DNA from: Holtermannia corniformis
Taxonomy: Eukaryota > Basidiomycota > Tremellomycetes > Holtermanniales
Direction of reading: 5' to 3'
Length of the DNA stretch: 64,000 nucleotides
Assembly (NCBI GenBank): GCA_001599935.1
Contig: BCIJ01000013.1
Span: 455,469 to 519,468 of the forward strand
Both the position numbers and the translations under genes were made by a program. The notes under the pieces are model-generated. The model searched no databases and was not told where the DNA came from. It saw only the letters and a list, made by a program, of their open reading frames with translations. Below are positions 33,080 to 44,470 of this stretch, in pieces. Each line of letters begins with the position of its first letter. Within the stretch, counting starts at the first letter, position 1.

Positions 33080-34655
33080 TCAGAGCCTGCGGCGGTGACG
33101 CCTCGAGTGGCGCCTGACGACTTGAGTCGTCATCGCTGAGTGCTGTCAGTACAGCCGACACGATTCGACAGTTGACCGTACTCACCCGTAGTGTTCGACG
33201 CAGTCGTCCACGTCCCCGTCTCGACATAGTTTGGATCCGCGACTTTCGGCGTGCCCTCGCCCCACAGCGCGTTATCGCCCGGCAGTTTCGGGATCGAGCC
33301 AGCGTCTCCGATATCCTTGGCTATGTCAGCCCGTGCGCAGGCTCGGTTGACTCACCTCGTCGACCCGTTCGCCAGTGTAGACACAGGCCCTCGCTGCGTC
33401 GCGATCCAAGCTCGGCGTGAACGGCGGGCAAGTGCCCGGATCGCCCGTCTTGCACCCTGGGTCCTCGATCGCCTTTTGCAACAGGTCGACAGGCCAGCCC
33501 ATGGTAAAGTCGGCTAAAGTCGGTTTGTATCAGCCGTTGCCAGCTGTCAGCGTCACGCACCGTGAAGACCGTAGCCGGTGAAATCGCCGCTGGACCAAAC
33601 GCGCGCACCCTCGACGTACGGATAATCGTCCTGTGAACGTCAGAGTCGGGCGGAGAGGTCAAGAGCCTGAACCGACCTCGAAGGAGAACTCGTACTGGAG
33701 CCTGATGATGCGCTTTGGGTGGGTCTTTGGACACTGGTCTGCGTCGGGCCCGCTGGTCTGGTGATAAGCGATATGCTTGGAACCTTCGAGCCATGTGTTT
33801 TCTACAGCCGTTAGTCTGGATCAGGACTGGGCGCTTCCGATCCGTACCGCCATCCCTGCATGCATCAGCCTTGTCAACCCGACACCGTAGCCGCGACTGA
33901 CCAGCAATCCGGGAACACGACTTGAGCGCGTAGATCCTGCGGACACGCCTTTTCCGGGAACGCGTTGGTGTGCGGGCCATCAGTGCCCAGACACGCATAC
34001 GTCATGGCCTTGTCGAGCGCGTTGGACTCGTTATAAGTACTGCGCGTCGCAGAGCCGGCTAGCATCTTGAACCCTTCGGGGAACGCGACAATCTCCTCGC
34101 CTGGCAGACTGGGTGACGGGGTTGTGAGCTGTGGGTTTGGGAATGAGCGAGGGAACGAACCCAGATGCGAAATAGTAGCTGCAGTCTGTCAGCCTGGCGC
34201 CACGGTGGCAGGAGGAAAGACTAACATGTTGGCTCGCTTGAGTGGCGCGATAGTAAAGCTGCCATCGTCGCCTTTACGGTACAGCTGCGGGGTCCAGTAA
34301 TTCGACTTGTCTTCCGTCACGTCGGCCGTTGTGCAGGTACTCGAGCGCGAGCGCTCAAACGTATAGTCCTTGTTGAACGCGTTGCCTGGTCTCGTCAGTG
34401 CCGTGGCAGTGCAGCCAGCAGAGGCGTACCGCCAACGATTGCGTGCTCTACGATCGGTCAGTTGAAGCTATGTGACAAAGATCGAGACAGACCATGCCCA
34501 GACACCTTGCCTGGGTTGACGATCGGATCGGCACGGGTGACGACGAGCTGATCGTTGCCCATGATCCAAAAGTTGCCATCTAGACCCGCGTGCACACGCA
34601 GCGCACCAGCTAGAACCGTCACCAAAGCCCAGAGGGCACCAACGGAGCGAGCCAT
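33080..34655 (-). CDS. Secreted DUF1996 protein
   Basis: ATG 34655 opens a signal peptide (MARSVGALWALVTVLAGALR). It is followed by the DUF1996 (PF09362) start FWIMGNDQLVVTRADPIVNP and GKVSGHG. Later conserved blocks are DKSNYWTPQLYRKGDDGSF, PEGFKMLAGS, ALDKAMTYACLGTDG and YGLHADFTMGWPVDLLQKA. The family is common in fungal secretomes; its function is unknown. The 3' end is my reading: an intron with donor GGTGAGT and acceptor CTCAG leads to a short basic tail ending RRHSRRHRRRL with stop at 33080-33082. A different acceptor would extend the frame to 32937, overlapping the dehydrogenase gene. It is convergent with that gene. Confidence 0.8.
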
Positions 34656-35481
34656 CAGAAGAACGATGAGGAAAACGAAAAGAGGTTAGCTACGGTTGAG
34701 GCCTTTTTCAACGCATGGCGCTTGCCGTCCGTGCCATCCTTTGTGAGTAGGAGATCAGGGGTCAGGGCTGAGGCCAATGGCGAGCGTGCAACGTCAGCAA
34801 AGCAAAGACGCTAGCGATACAGAGGCCCTTGGTGCCCTCACAAGGAGCAAGGGACCGAGGTGATTGCGTTTCACCTCGGTCGCCGATGAGCTTGGACGCT
34901 GCCGGGCCCAAGGATCAGCGGAGGGTCAGGATGCATTATTGCGCTGCTGCTCATGATCAGCCATACGCTACCGAGCGAGATTGATAGATCGTCCTTGTTG
35001 AGCTGATTCGGTAAAGCTGAGGGGATGACGTAAGGACCGAGTTTGAAGTTGCGGTTGAACAACACTTTGCTGCAGCAACCACCACAATGCCAAGAGTGAG
35101 TGTTCAAGCCGAGAGCGTACGTATCCACACCGTAGTCGCTCACCCGACGCAGGCATCAGCACTCAACGCAGATCGTCCGGCGTGCCAAGACCAAGGTCTG
35201 TGCTCTGCTCGCCCGCCCCGGTCACATCTGACGTCGTTCAGCGTGTGCGATCCAGACATGCCTCTCTCGCAGTTCATGGAACGAGTCGAAATGTGCAGAC
35301 TATGTGGTAGCGCTGTACCAGTGCTGTGAAGCGTTCTACAAGAGCGGTGAGGCCGACGGCCGGAGCACGGCCTGCCCGATGAAATCTGTCGTCGAGCGAC
35401 GGATGAAGCGTGAGGGCGGTAACGGCGACGCGAGTCGGAGGAACAAGCTGGAGACGCAGCGATGATAGAGCGCGTATACAT
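34656..35481. promoter_or_regulatory. Long promoter region of the DUF1996 gene
   Basis: About 825 bases between two minus-strand genes, longer than most gaps here. The plus-strand open frame 35087-35329 starts at an ATG but has no recognisable motif. A perfect hairpin lies at 34854-34880 (listed separately). No tRNA or mobile element seen. Confidence 0.4.
34854..34880. repeat. Perfect 10-bp inverted repeat with 7-base loop
   Basis: Arms ACCGAGGTGA and TCACCTCGGT, loop TTGCGTT. It lies about 200 bases upstream of the DUF1996 start. It could be a site for a dimeric regulator or form a hairpin in a long leader. Confidence 0.75.
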
Positions 35482-36642
35482 CTAGTGCCCACCCTCCCTT
35501 TCGACCCCATAGACGTCCTTGCCGACCTTCCACCACTGCCCCTGCTCTCCCCCGACACAGAACCGGCCTGCAAACTCCAACTCGAGAGGGTGCACGCGCT
35601 TGCCCAAGATGACGACCGAGTGCAGTGGCCCACCAAACTCTTGTTCCGGCAACGCCGCGAGCTCGGTTAGCGTACCCGAGATGATGCGCTGAGTGGGCGT
35701 GCCGACGCGCGAGAGGGACATTGCGAGCGTTTGGGACGGGGGGAGAGGCGTCGGTGAGTCTGCAGATGGGGACGGGTGGCGCGAAGACTCGGTGAGGAGG
35801 ATTTGGGAAAACGCAGTGTAAGGGGACATGTATCGTGGTGGCTCGTAGATCAGGCGACCGCTGTGGCATGTCAGCGTCGTGCGAGCAGACACGGATCATG
35901 CCGTGGTTGTACAGTCCACTGTCAGACCGCACAGCCGATCCAGGCGACCAGCACTCACCGCGCCATGTTCTCCTCACTCTGCTCGCGCACTTTGATATCG
36001 AGCAACACGAGCGTATGCAGCCCGATTGCCAGGTTCTCCTCGAGCCGGTCATACCAGCTCTCGGGCGTCCACGTTTCGGTGTAGAACACGAGGCTGATCG
36101 CCTGCCCAAAGTTGTACATTTGCAACCCGGTCGATCCGAGCGCAGTCATGATGGACGCATTGTGGATCGTCTGCGTTGGGATCTTGAGGGATTCGGCGCG
36201 GAGCAGGAGATCCGTATGCGTCGTGGCTCTGTGCAAATGTCAGGGTGCTGTCGAGCTTTGGGATGAGACGGACCCGAGGGGATCACCGACGACGAGAAAC
36301 GCAACGTCGACCTTGTCTGCGTCGCGCAGGATCTCGTCTGATTCCATTTCGACAATCTCGCGGGTCGCGAGGATCACTGGCCGGCCATAGAACTCTTCCT
36401 GTGTGGATTGTCAGCGTAAGCGCGCTTCACGCCATATCAGTGCGCTCGAGACTGACCAAGCGCTCCTTGGATACCATGAGGATGCTAGTGTAGCCTTCGA
36501 GGTAGACTCGCTCGCATCGCTTGATCGCCTGGGAGTAGATGTCAATCAGCCCATGCACCGGATAGGTTAGTCGACGCACCTCGAGCCCCTTGACGGTGAT
36601 ATCCTTTTCATCGCTCAATCCCAGTCCGATCACGTACAGCAT
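35482..36642 (-). CDS. DPH5: DPH5, diphthine methyl ester synthase
   Basis: SAM-dependent tetra-methyltransferase that methylates the modified histidine of elongation factor 2 during diphthamide synthesis. Start ATG 36642 ([20 protein letters not shown]). Family blocks: [120 protein letters not shown] and [13 protein letters not shown]. The C-terminus has [20 protein letters not shown] and [19 protein letters not shown]. An in-frame 51-base intron after KGLEV would otherwise insert extra residues. TAG at 35482-35484. Cytosolic. Very secure. Confidence 0.95.
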
Positions 36643-36707
36643 CTTGGAAGTATAGCCGGGCGTGCTGTCAGCTCTCCACCCCAACTTTTGGGTATTACGA
36701 TTGAATT

Positions 36708-36735
36708 CCTAATGGCATTAGGATAAAGTCACGTG
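36708..36735. promoter_or_regulatory. Inverted repeat and E-box between divergent DPH5 and SLP1
   Basis: CCTAAT-GGC-ATTAGG inverted repeat at 36708-36722, then the palindromic E-box CACGTG at 36730-36735. Both sit in the roughly 180-base gap between the two start codons. CACGTG is a classical bHLH site; binding here is inference. Confidence 0.45.
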
Positions 36736-36823
36736 CGATTAGGATTACCCGTACGCGTTGTTTGGTTACGCTGAGATCGACAGCATCAACTCGACGACGG
36801 TGTACAGGCAGCGGCAGCCCAGG

Positions 36824-39658
36824 ATGAGAGCGGCAACAGTCTTGCACGTCCTCGGACTCGTGTCGAGTACGCTGCTGGCACCTGCTGCTGCCCACGGCGT
36901 TCAAGCTGCAGGTGTGGGTCTGCGGATGAAGACGCCCGTGGATCCGTTTCGAGAGTTTCAAGAGCTGTGCAGGGTTGAGGTGCTGGTCAGTCCGGCACCG
37001 TTGAATCCTACCACGGATGGGAGACAGTCAGAGGAAACGGAAGGACCAGTCGTGCCAGGCGTACCGGATCAGACGGTCGACCCGGACAACCCCGAGTTTG
37101 TCTCGTTTGAAGAGTGGAAGCGACGCCGGCTGTCAGACGAGGCAAAGAAGCAGGACGCTACTACGGACAAGGAGCAAGCTGGACAACCTCAAAGCGCCGA
37201 TCTCGCAGACCAAAGCTCGGACCAAGCGCACAGACCTCGTAAGGACGAAACGCCGTCAGACAACGTCGCCTCCCAGCTCCCACCCATACAACAACCTCCA
37301 GCACCCCCACCAGTCCCCAAGCAGCCAGCACAGCACCACCATCGTTACAACTATGCCTCTCCCGACTGTTCCGCCCGAATCCACAGTGCATCCTCCAAGA
37401 CGCAGAACCCTTCCTCGCTGCTGCACAAGTCGAAAGACCGATACATGCTCACGCCGTGCGCTGCCGCAGAGCACTGGGTCGCCGTCGAGCTCTGTGATGA
37501 GATCCGCGTCGAGGCCGTCGAGCTCGGCATGTTCGAGTTCTTCAGTGGCGTAGTCAGGGACGTCACGGTTTCGGTCGGTGGAGAGGACGGCGACGAGTGG
37601 GATGTCGTTGGGCAGTTTGTGGCGCGCAACGTCAGAGGTGTACAGGTGCGCGTCTCGTGCACCCTATCATCAACAACTGACAGATCCCATGCAGTCATTC
37701 ACCCTACCATCCCCCACGTCGTTTCACCGCTTCCTGCGGCTAGACTTTCCATCCCACTACGGCTCGGAATACTTTTGCCCCGTATCGTCTCTCAAAGTGT
37801 ATGGCCTGAACCAGATGGAAGCGTTCAAGTCGGAACAAAAGCGCGTCAATGCAGAGCGCGAACAGGCCGGCCAGGACGAGCGCAAGCGCGATCAAGAGCG
37901 CGAACGGGAACGTCAGCGATCGGATCAAGACCGAAGAGAATGGGAGCAAGCCGAGGAGAAGCGGAGAGAGGTCGAGCTGGAGAGGTTGGAAAGAGAGGTC
38001 GAACTTGTCCGGAACGAGGTCGAGGTTGAGGTTGGGAAGGCTACGACCACGCTCGCGTCGAGTGCGGTTGCGACGTCGAGTGTGCAAGGAGACGTTGCGG
38101 TCCCGTCGGCGAATGCGACGATTGACAAGAGCGCTGGCAAAGCGCTCAACGCAACCTCTGCGGCTGCGTCGCCGTGCGCCTCGATTGTACCCGCTGTACA
38201 GAACGCCTCCGAGCCTCAGCAGGTCCCACCAAATCAACCAGCCAAGGACACCATGGCAAGCAGCTCAGCCAATGCAAACACCAGCGCCCCCGTATCGACA
38301 TCATCAACAGAGTCAGCCGCCTCTAAAACCCCAACTCAGCCGGCCTCGCAGGCCGCACATCCAAGCCGACAAGCCCAACGTGCCGAGTCATCAGAGTCCA
38401 TCTACGCATTCATCATTCGCCGCTTGACAGCCCTCGAAGGGAATTCGACATTGACAACGCGGTATATCGAAGAGCAGATGCGTAGCACGCGGCAGATGCT
38501 GTCGAGGATCGAGAAAAGCTGGGCCGAGTGGCAGCGCGACAAGGAGGTTGATGAGGTTGATCGACGGCAGGTCGAGGTGCGTGTGGTGTGATCTGGGAAG
38601 ATGGCGAAGCTGACGTAACCCGTAGATGATGCGCACAGAGCAGAGGATCGGAGCAATCATGTCGCAGATGGAACATCAGCGCGTCATGGCCGAGCAGCAG
38701 CGAAGGTCGGTCGAGGCGCAACTCCGAGTCCTGACAGACGAGGTGCGTGGACTCGGCCACAAACGTCGCACTCCGGCTGACAAGTCACAGCTCGCTTTCG
38801 AGCGGCGCCGCGGCATCGCTCAACTGATCATCCTGCTCGTCTTGCTAGTCCTCGGAGTCCTCACCCGCGGCGCCAAAATGGATCAAGTCTTGATGCCGCT
38901 CCTAAATGAAGCACGACGACGCAGCGTGTCACACCGCAAGAACAAGTTCAGCGGACTCAGCTTTGACCTGGGCCGAGGTGGATTGAAGAAACCGGACGAG
39001 CCCGCCGTCTTTGACAAGCCTGCAGCTGCACCCGAGTCATCCGGTGAGTCGGTTGCAACATGACATGGTTGGGCTGAACAACAATGTAGCTATGCCACGA
39101 TCACCTTCCCTACGGATCCGGCCGACTCCGCGCGGTCCCGCCACGCGAAGGCCGATGACACCTACGACGGCCAAGCGACGTTCGACGCCAGTCAGATCCG
39201 CATCCGCCCACGACGACGATTTTGTATCAGCGAGTACGCCAACGCCTATACCGAATCCTCGCCCGCGCACGTCTCTGCCGCCGAGCGGTAGACTCTCGAG
39301 CGGGGGACCACCCCGACGATTGGCGCGCAGCGCGCATCTGCACACAATTGAAGCCGATCGCGTGCGCAGTGATCTTCGTAATGAGCATACGCCAAGTCGA
39401 CGCCCCTCTCAAGCAATCTCGGTCGGTCCCAGTCCCGACTTGCGTGTTACATCACCGCTCTCCACGAGCTCACTGGCGTTTCCGGACATGCCGACCGTTC
39501 CGGGCCCGATGAGCGAAGCGGGTTCGACAGAGTATGATCTCACAGACGCTTCGGCGTCCGAAGTCGAGGATGACATCGCTGGCACCGGCGGCTCGCGAAA
39601 GAGAGACGATCTTAAAGAGGAGCTGCGGGACGTGTGGGGGACGGGGGGCGAGCAATAG
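36824..39658 (+). CDS. SLP1: SLP1/SUCO-type SUN-like membrane glycoprotein
   Basis: ER membrane protein of the Slp1/EMP65 family, implicated in folding and stability of soluble and nuclear-envelope proteins. ATG 36824 opens a signal peptide (MRAATVLHVLGLVSSTLL). The family hallmark FVSFEEWKRRRL follows at about 37095. The SUN-like domain covers about 37350-37810: YNYASPDCSARIHSASSKTQ, KDRYMLTPCAAAEHWVAVEL, VEAVELGMFEFFSGVVRDVT and HYGSEYFCPVSSLKVYGL. A long Glu/Arg coiled coil and Ser/Thr-rich region come next, then YAFIIRRLTALEGNSTLTTR and a coiled coil. One membrane segment is IAQLIILLVLLVLGVLTRG. A disordered tail ends GGEQ with TAG before 39659. Convergent with GPHR. Confidence 0.88.
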
Positions 39659-39715
39659 CCCATGCAATGCAAATACACATCTAGCGAGACCCCAAAAACT
39701 CCCAAAACCAGTCCG

Positions 39716-42121
39716 CTAGTGGTGATACACATCTCCTAGCTCGTCGGCCCCATTGACCTTCTTTGCAACGTATCGGTACAGCGCGGTGCTTGCGGCCGCC
39801 AGGAGGAACATCACGTCGAAGAGTCGACCAAAGACGCGAAAGTCTGGTAAGGACGCCAATAGTGATGGATCTTCTTGGAAAGCCGCCACTGCATCGGCGG
39901 CATCTTGCGGTGCGAAGCCAATGGCGGTCCCGTTGACATCGTACAAGACATCCGGGAGGATCGGAACGGGCGGTAAAGACGTGCGAAGCTGGATCAGCAG
40001 CGAGATCACGTAGGTCGACTGCGAGGCATCAGCTCTGTTGCGCGACAACAGTCCAGCGCTAGCGCACCATGAGCTGGCCCAGACTCAGCAGCAGGAACCC
40101 AACACCGACGCTCTTGCTCGTTAACCTCAGAATGCGCGAGACGCTACGCAGGACCTGCGCGAGGGAGCTGAGAATGAGCAAGCCCGTGAGCAGGAGCGAG
40201 ATCCCGCGTGCCCAGAGTGAGACATCGATAACGTTGTTGGGCAATTGCGAGAGTCCGAGAGCGATCAGGAACGAGATCCAGTCGCCGTTGGTGTTGCCTT
40301 TGGGCTGAGGTCCTGTTGTGGGTTCGGCAAGATTGGCCGTCGAGAGCGGCGCAAACACGAGTGATGTCAAACACTGCGGCGGTCAGCGACCAAGCCGATG
40401 GGTAGTTCATTGACCTACCATCAGGACACGCGCGATACAGTAGGCCGCAAAGATGTAGCCAAAGGCATTGTAGCCCATACCGCGCCAACTACCACCAAAG
40501 TTTTGCCGCCTCTGGTATTCGCACATCAGCATGGCTAGATTCGTCTAGGATGCCAACGAACCTGCCTTGCCTTCATGGCGTCTACGCTGCGCGACACTTG
40601 TGACTCCATGGCCTGCAAGCCCTTGAGCTCGGCATCGAGTGACGCAAGCTCTGAATCGAGATGTCAGAACGTGCGACAACAGTCCAAGCAATCTCACCTC
40701 CGTTGCCACCAAACACCCTGCCCATCCAGTTTGAGGATGACTGTACGCAATTGGCAAAGCTCGATCAGGGCAGATTGAACACTCACTGATGACTGTCCGC
40801 TTGCCTGCTTGGCAACATTGATCTCCTCACGCTTCGCCACTAAATCGTGGCGAACTCGGTACAGCGAGCGCTCCGCCTGCAGGATGTCGTTGTCGGTCAG
40901 CCGACGCCTGCTAGCATCAGCGAATATGCACGACATCAGCATCGACGCACCCGTCGGTGAGTCCGCCACTTTCGAGCGTGACCCAAGCTGTGCGGACAGC
41001 ACCAAGCCCACTGAGCAAGCCCATGACGACCGTGCCGAGTACTACGACACGACCCAAACTCGGCGCAAGCCAGCCACTGCCCTCCCATCCTTCAGGCTGA
41101 GTCGTGTCCCAGCTCGTGAGAGCTTCGAGTGCGCCGACTGAAGTGATAGGTTCTGCTGACGCAGGCAACGCTGCGGGCGCGGACGGCACCGTCGTGACGT
41201 ATGGAGGGATGCGGGTGAAGAGGAAGATGTAGATTGCAAAGGGAAGTAGAGACAGGAGGATCCGTTTTGAAATGGAGAGGTTGAGGCCTTGACGGCGTGT
41301 TGGAGACGTTGTTGATTCTACAGACGGTGAGTTGCGGTGCGTCACGGTCGATCATACACACCTCGTGAGCGGTATGTTAAGAACATACATTGTATCAGAG
41401 GAATGACGAGGAGGATCAGGAGGAGTAGCAGGTGTAGCGAGAACGAGAAGTGTATGTGTCGTGAGCTGGGCGGGGATCAGCCTGTTCTGGGCGTCAATGG
41501 TACAGGATGCCTCACCGCGAATGCAATATGCCGAGCGAGTGGAACATGACCAGCGTGAGCAGAATGCAGGATTCGGCAAAGCACAATGAGAACAACGTTC
41601 TGTATTGTTGCATGTCAACGTCCATTGTGGCCCTGATCGCAGCGATTGACGTACCTCGCAGCTCCTCCCAGCCCCCGCGTCGTCTTTCTCTGCGACCTGC
41701 CCTCATCCACTCTTCCACCATGGTTAAGCACAACGACCTTCTTGGTCCGCTTGGTACCTCTGCTTCCTCCTACGTTCGACATCTCGAACCCGTCTTGCTG
41801 GTTATGCAGCGGCAGGAGTGCGGGCGAGCCCAAGGGCGAGTTCGGGTACGAGCTGTCTACATCAGAGTCCAGCTCGGCGTCCGCCCCGCGTTTGATGGGC
41901 GGCGTTAGATGTACATCTCCATCATCATCATTGAGCGAGACCTGTAGCCCTCGTGGGCTGTTGACTGTTCTCAAGTGTTCTAGCTCGGGTTTTGAAATAT
42001 CGCGCAACGTTGGGGAGACGGTGGCTAGCAGGAACCGTCGCGAGAGAAGAAAGTAGCCGCCGCGGAGCACGAGGAGGAGAGCCGAGTCTATGATGACTGG
42101 CGACTTGACTGCGCTGGCCAT
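39716..42121 (-). CDS. Golgi pH regulator (GPHR/GTG) family channel
   Basis: Multi-pass membrane protein of the GPR89/GPHR family, an anion channel proposed to set Golgi acidity in animals. ATG 42121 (MASAVKSPVIIDSALLLVLR, first membrane segment). Later segments: RTLFSLCFAESCILLTLVMF; SKRILLSLLPFAIYIFLFTR; GRVVVLGTVVMGLLSGLGAV. The conserved loop is NDILQAERSLYRVRHDLVAK. Then GYNAFGYIFAAYCIARVLM, SLWARGISLLLTGLLILSSL and, near the end, RVFGRLFDVMFLLAAASTAL. The last block matches the family's WFDVIFLVSA region. TAG at 39716-39718. Several introns and an acidic Ser/Pro insert after the second segment. The family match is good although overall divergence is high. Confidence 0.82.
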
Positions 42122-42511
42122 GCCCTGCTGCCTTGCCTGCTTGCTTGATGACGGTCACGGTTGATGTCGACGATTGCTGCGGTCTCCCGGAACCAGCTTC
42201 GCCGCGAGCACCAGATAGGCCAGCTTCTAACCAAAAAGGGGTCTGATAGGCTCGTCTGGAGAACTCGGCAATTTAAGCTTAAATCATGTCGATGTGCACA
42301 GTCCAGATAACAACGTACTGTTACGGCGTCGGGTCATCGCAGGACAGCAGTTTTCACAGTACACGAACTTCGGTATAGAAGTGTTCAAGAAGTTTACAAC
42401 TCACTTGTTGGAAGCCGGTGAGAAGCCTGATGCGAAAGCAAACGCAATCACACAAGCCTCGATTCGCAAAGCAGAAGCAAAAGCCAATAACCCGGGCTTG
42501 TGCAGCAAAGC
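42122..42511. promoter_or_regulatory. Divergent gap GPHR / unrecognised gene
   Basis: About 390 bases, more AT-rich than its surroundings. It holds a perfect 14-base palindrome at 42271-42284. No gene is supported. Confidence 0.4.
42271..42284. repeat. Perfect 14-bp palindrome ATTTAAGCTTAAAT
   Basis: Self-complementary AT-rich site about 150 bases upstream of the GPHR start and 230 upstream of ATG 42512. It may be a dimeric binding site or chance in AT-rich DNA. Confidence 0.6.
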
Positions 42512-43051
42512 ATGTACTTATGCCAAGCGAAAAACAAGTCGGACCTCAAGCTAGCCTCGCCGTCTTCGGCCTTTCCTTGGCGCGACTTTTCGCAGTCGAC
42601 CGTGAGACGGTCCCGCTCCAAGCCTCTGAACCCAAGTGTAATCGAAGACCACTCAAGCACCACGACGCCAGTGCCGTTCGCTCAAATCGCGAGCCCGTCT
42701 CTCTCAGTGTCTTCCTGAACACAGAGACGGCATACGATCGCTTACCACACCATTGTTTGCCAGATCCCCAAGCGCTGCCATCCCCCAATTTCAGCTGGAA
42801 ACGTCGATCAGGAAGCGGTCGGAGCACCGTATAGATGGGCTGCGGACGTACATGAGCTTGCCAAAGCATGTCCATACGACCATGAGCTGTCAAGGCTGCC
42901 ATCGATCATTCTCGACCATCCGTTCGTTCAGTACAGGCAAGGACACGCAAAATTCGAACTCGATATCCGCGACGAGTCGGAGCACAAAATCTGCAGCCTG
43001 CGGCTGGGACTGTCGCTGGAGCAAAACGCAAGTGACACAATAGGATGGTAG
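42512..43051 (+). CDS. Unrecognised spliced gene (hypothetical protein)
   Basis: I do not recognise this protein. Exon 1 is 42512-42670 (MYLCQAKNKSDLKLASPSSA...), exon 2 is 42725-43051, with a 54-base GT-AG intron whose CCTGAAC branch-like site sits before ACAG. Removing it deletes an in-frame TGA and gives a 161-residue frame. Exon 2 reads like real protein: GAPYRWAADVHELAKACPYD, then HELSRLPSIILDHPFVQYR and EHKICSLRLGLSLEQNASD. Further coding-like frames continue downstream (ATAILPETSARINGARNDNV before 43220; RDLLPADARVEEAGSDGSLA about 43350-43410; GQFESETGTTTEEALAVDPH about 43530-43590). The true gene may therefore run to about 43680 with extra introns. Function unknown. Confidence 0.4.
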
Positions 43052-44470
43052 TGATGGGCGCGCTGGGCGTCACGGTCGCGTCACTCGCAGCAACCAGGCA
43101 ACGATCGGCCACGGGCAAACTCGAGCATCCTAACCGTCAATCCAAGACCCGCATAACGCTACGGCAATCCTCCCAGAAACATCAGCGCGGATCAACGGCG
43201 CGCGGAATGACAACGTCACCATGAGTAGGTTCGGAACTGGTACGTCGGTGTGACCTCTGTCGCATGCAGAGCTTCCTGTCCAGCAGACTTAATGTCAATG
43301 TGGCTGAATCGAAGTGACAAGTTCTCCAGCGCGACATCATTCCCTCGTGACCTGCTACCTGCAGATGCGAGGGTCGAGGAGGCCGGGAGTGACGGGTCCC
43401 TGGCCGAACGTGACTTGATCATTTACTTGATCTCATCGAACCCCCTGGATCAGACGCTTGCGGCAGCAACCAGCGCTTGTCAGGCTGTAGGATCAGTATG
43501 ACCAGGCCTGGATCCCGCCAGACTTCGGCCAGTTCGAGTCGGAGACGGGAACGACAACGGAGGAGGCTTTGGCTGTAGACCCTCATGTATTGGGTCTTAC
43601 TTCCTACGCACTCATACAACCACAAGTAGCTGCCGGATGCTCCAGAGCTCACTCTTGACACCCGTAGTAACGCGCGAGGTTCATACGGAGTCTGCGTAGG
43701 CGATGATATACTGCAGTCGCTCGTACTCTGCTCTGCGCAATGACAAATGCTGAACACTCTGCTAAGTTAGGCGTTTTTGGCAAAAACCTTCAGTCCCATG
43801 GAAGGATGCATTTGCAATAAGCTTACATGGGCTATATCGCTGCACAGCCGATTCAGCACAGCCAGCGACGTTCCCTTCCATGAAAACGAGGCTCAAGGGA
43901 TGACCTTGTTTTTGCTTTCACAATGATCTGCCGTGAGCTACGCAGCGGGTGAAGGAAAGTGGTGTACCGTACCCCTCAAATCGGGTATGGTCACCGCGCC
44001 GCGCTAATCAGAGAAGCCAGCGATTTCCAAGGCCACGCTGCACGTGCATGCTGCGAAGAGAAGTAATCGCACGGCTTGGGAACTCTTTTCGACAATCTGG
44101 ATGATGCCATGTTCTGAGCATCGGTAGACTGCACGGCTCATCCGCTGCCTTTCGCTGCTTCTCTCACCATGGCAGCGAAGCAGTCGGCGGTGACGCCGCT
44201 TGAAATTTTCCGAAGCTGCACGATGACGCGTAGTCCGAGCACATGCCGTGCCGCGGCGCAGTCCCTGAGATGCACGCACAGATTCTTCGGGCGGGAAAGC
44301 GCAGCGGGCGAATCAGACGGCGCGAGGAGCGAGCACGCACCGAGCAGAACCCTTTGTGCACCTCGTCCTTTATGCGATTCCGAACTCAATCAGGCAGGAG
44401 GCAACGCGGCTGGGAATAGCCAGCCAAGCAGCACTTGCGACTGGCAACCACAAAATCGACCGTAAACAAG
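43052..44470. other. Mostly non-coding region with coding-like fragments at its left end
   Basis: 43052-43680 holds coding-like fragments described under the preceding gene. One pair joins well: ATG 43221 with donor GGTACGT, then an acceptor near 43287 leading to LMSMWLNRSDKFSSATSFPR. From about 43740 to 44470 the sequence is AT-richer, with no convincing gene on either strand. The right part must include the promoter of the cysteine-rich protein gene. Confidence 0.35.

Noticed and set aside
35087..35329. 80-codon plus-strand frame starting with ATG
   Set aside because: No motif, weak composition, and a GTGAGT donor-like site 12 bases after the ATG; not enough to call a gene.
36758..36823. 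Earlier start for the SLP1-like protein
   Set aside because: The earlier in-frame codon at 36758 is TTG; ATG 36824 directly opens a good signal peptide.
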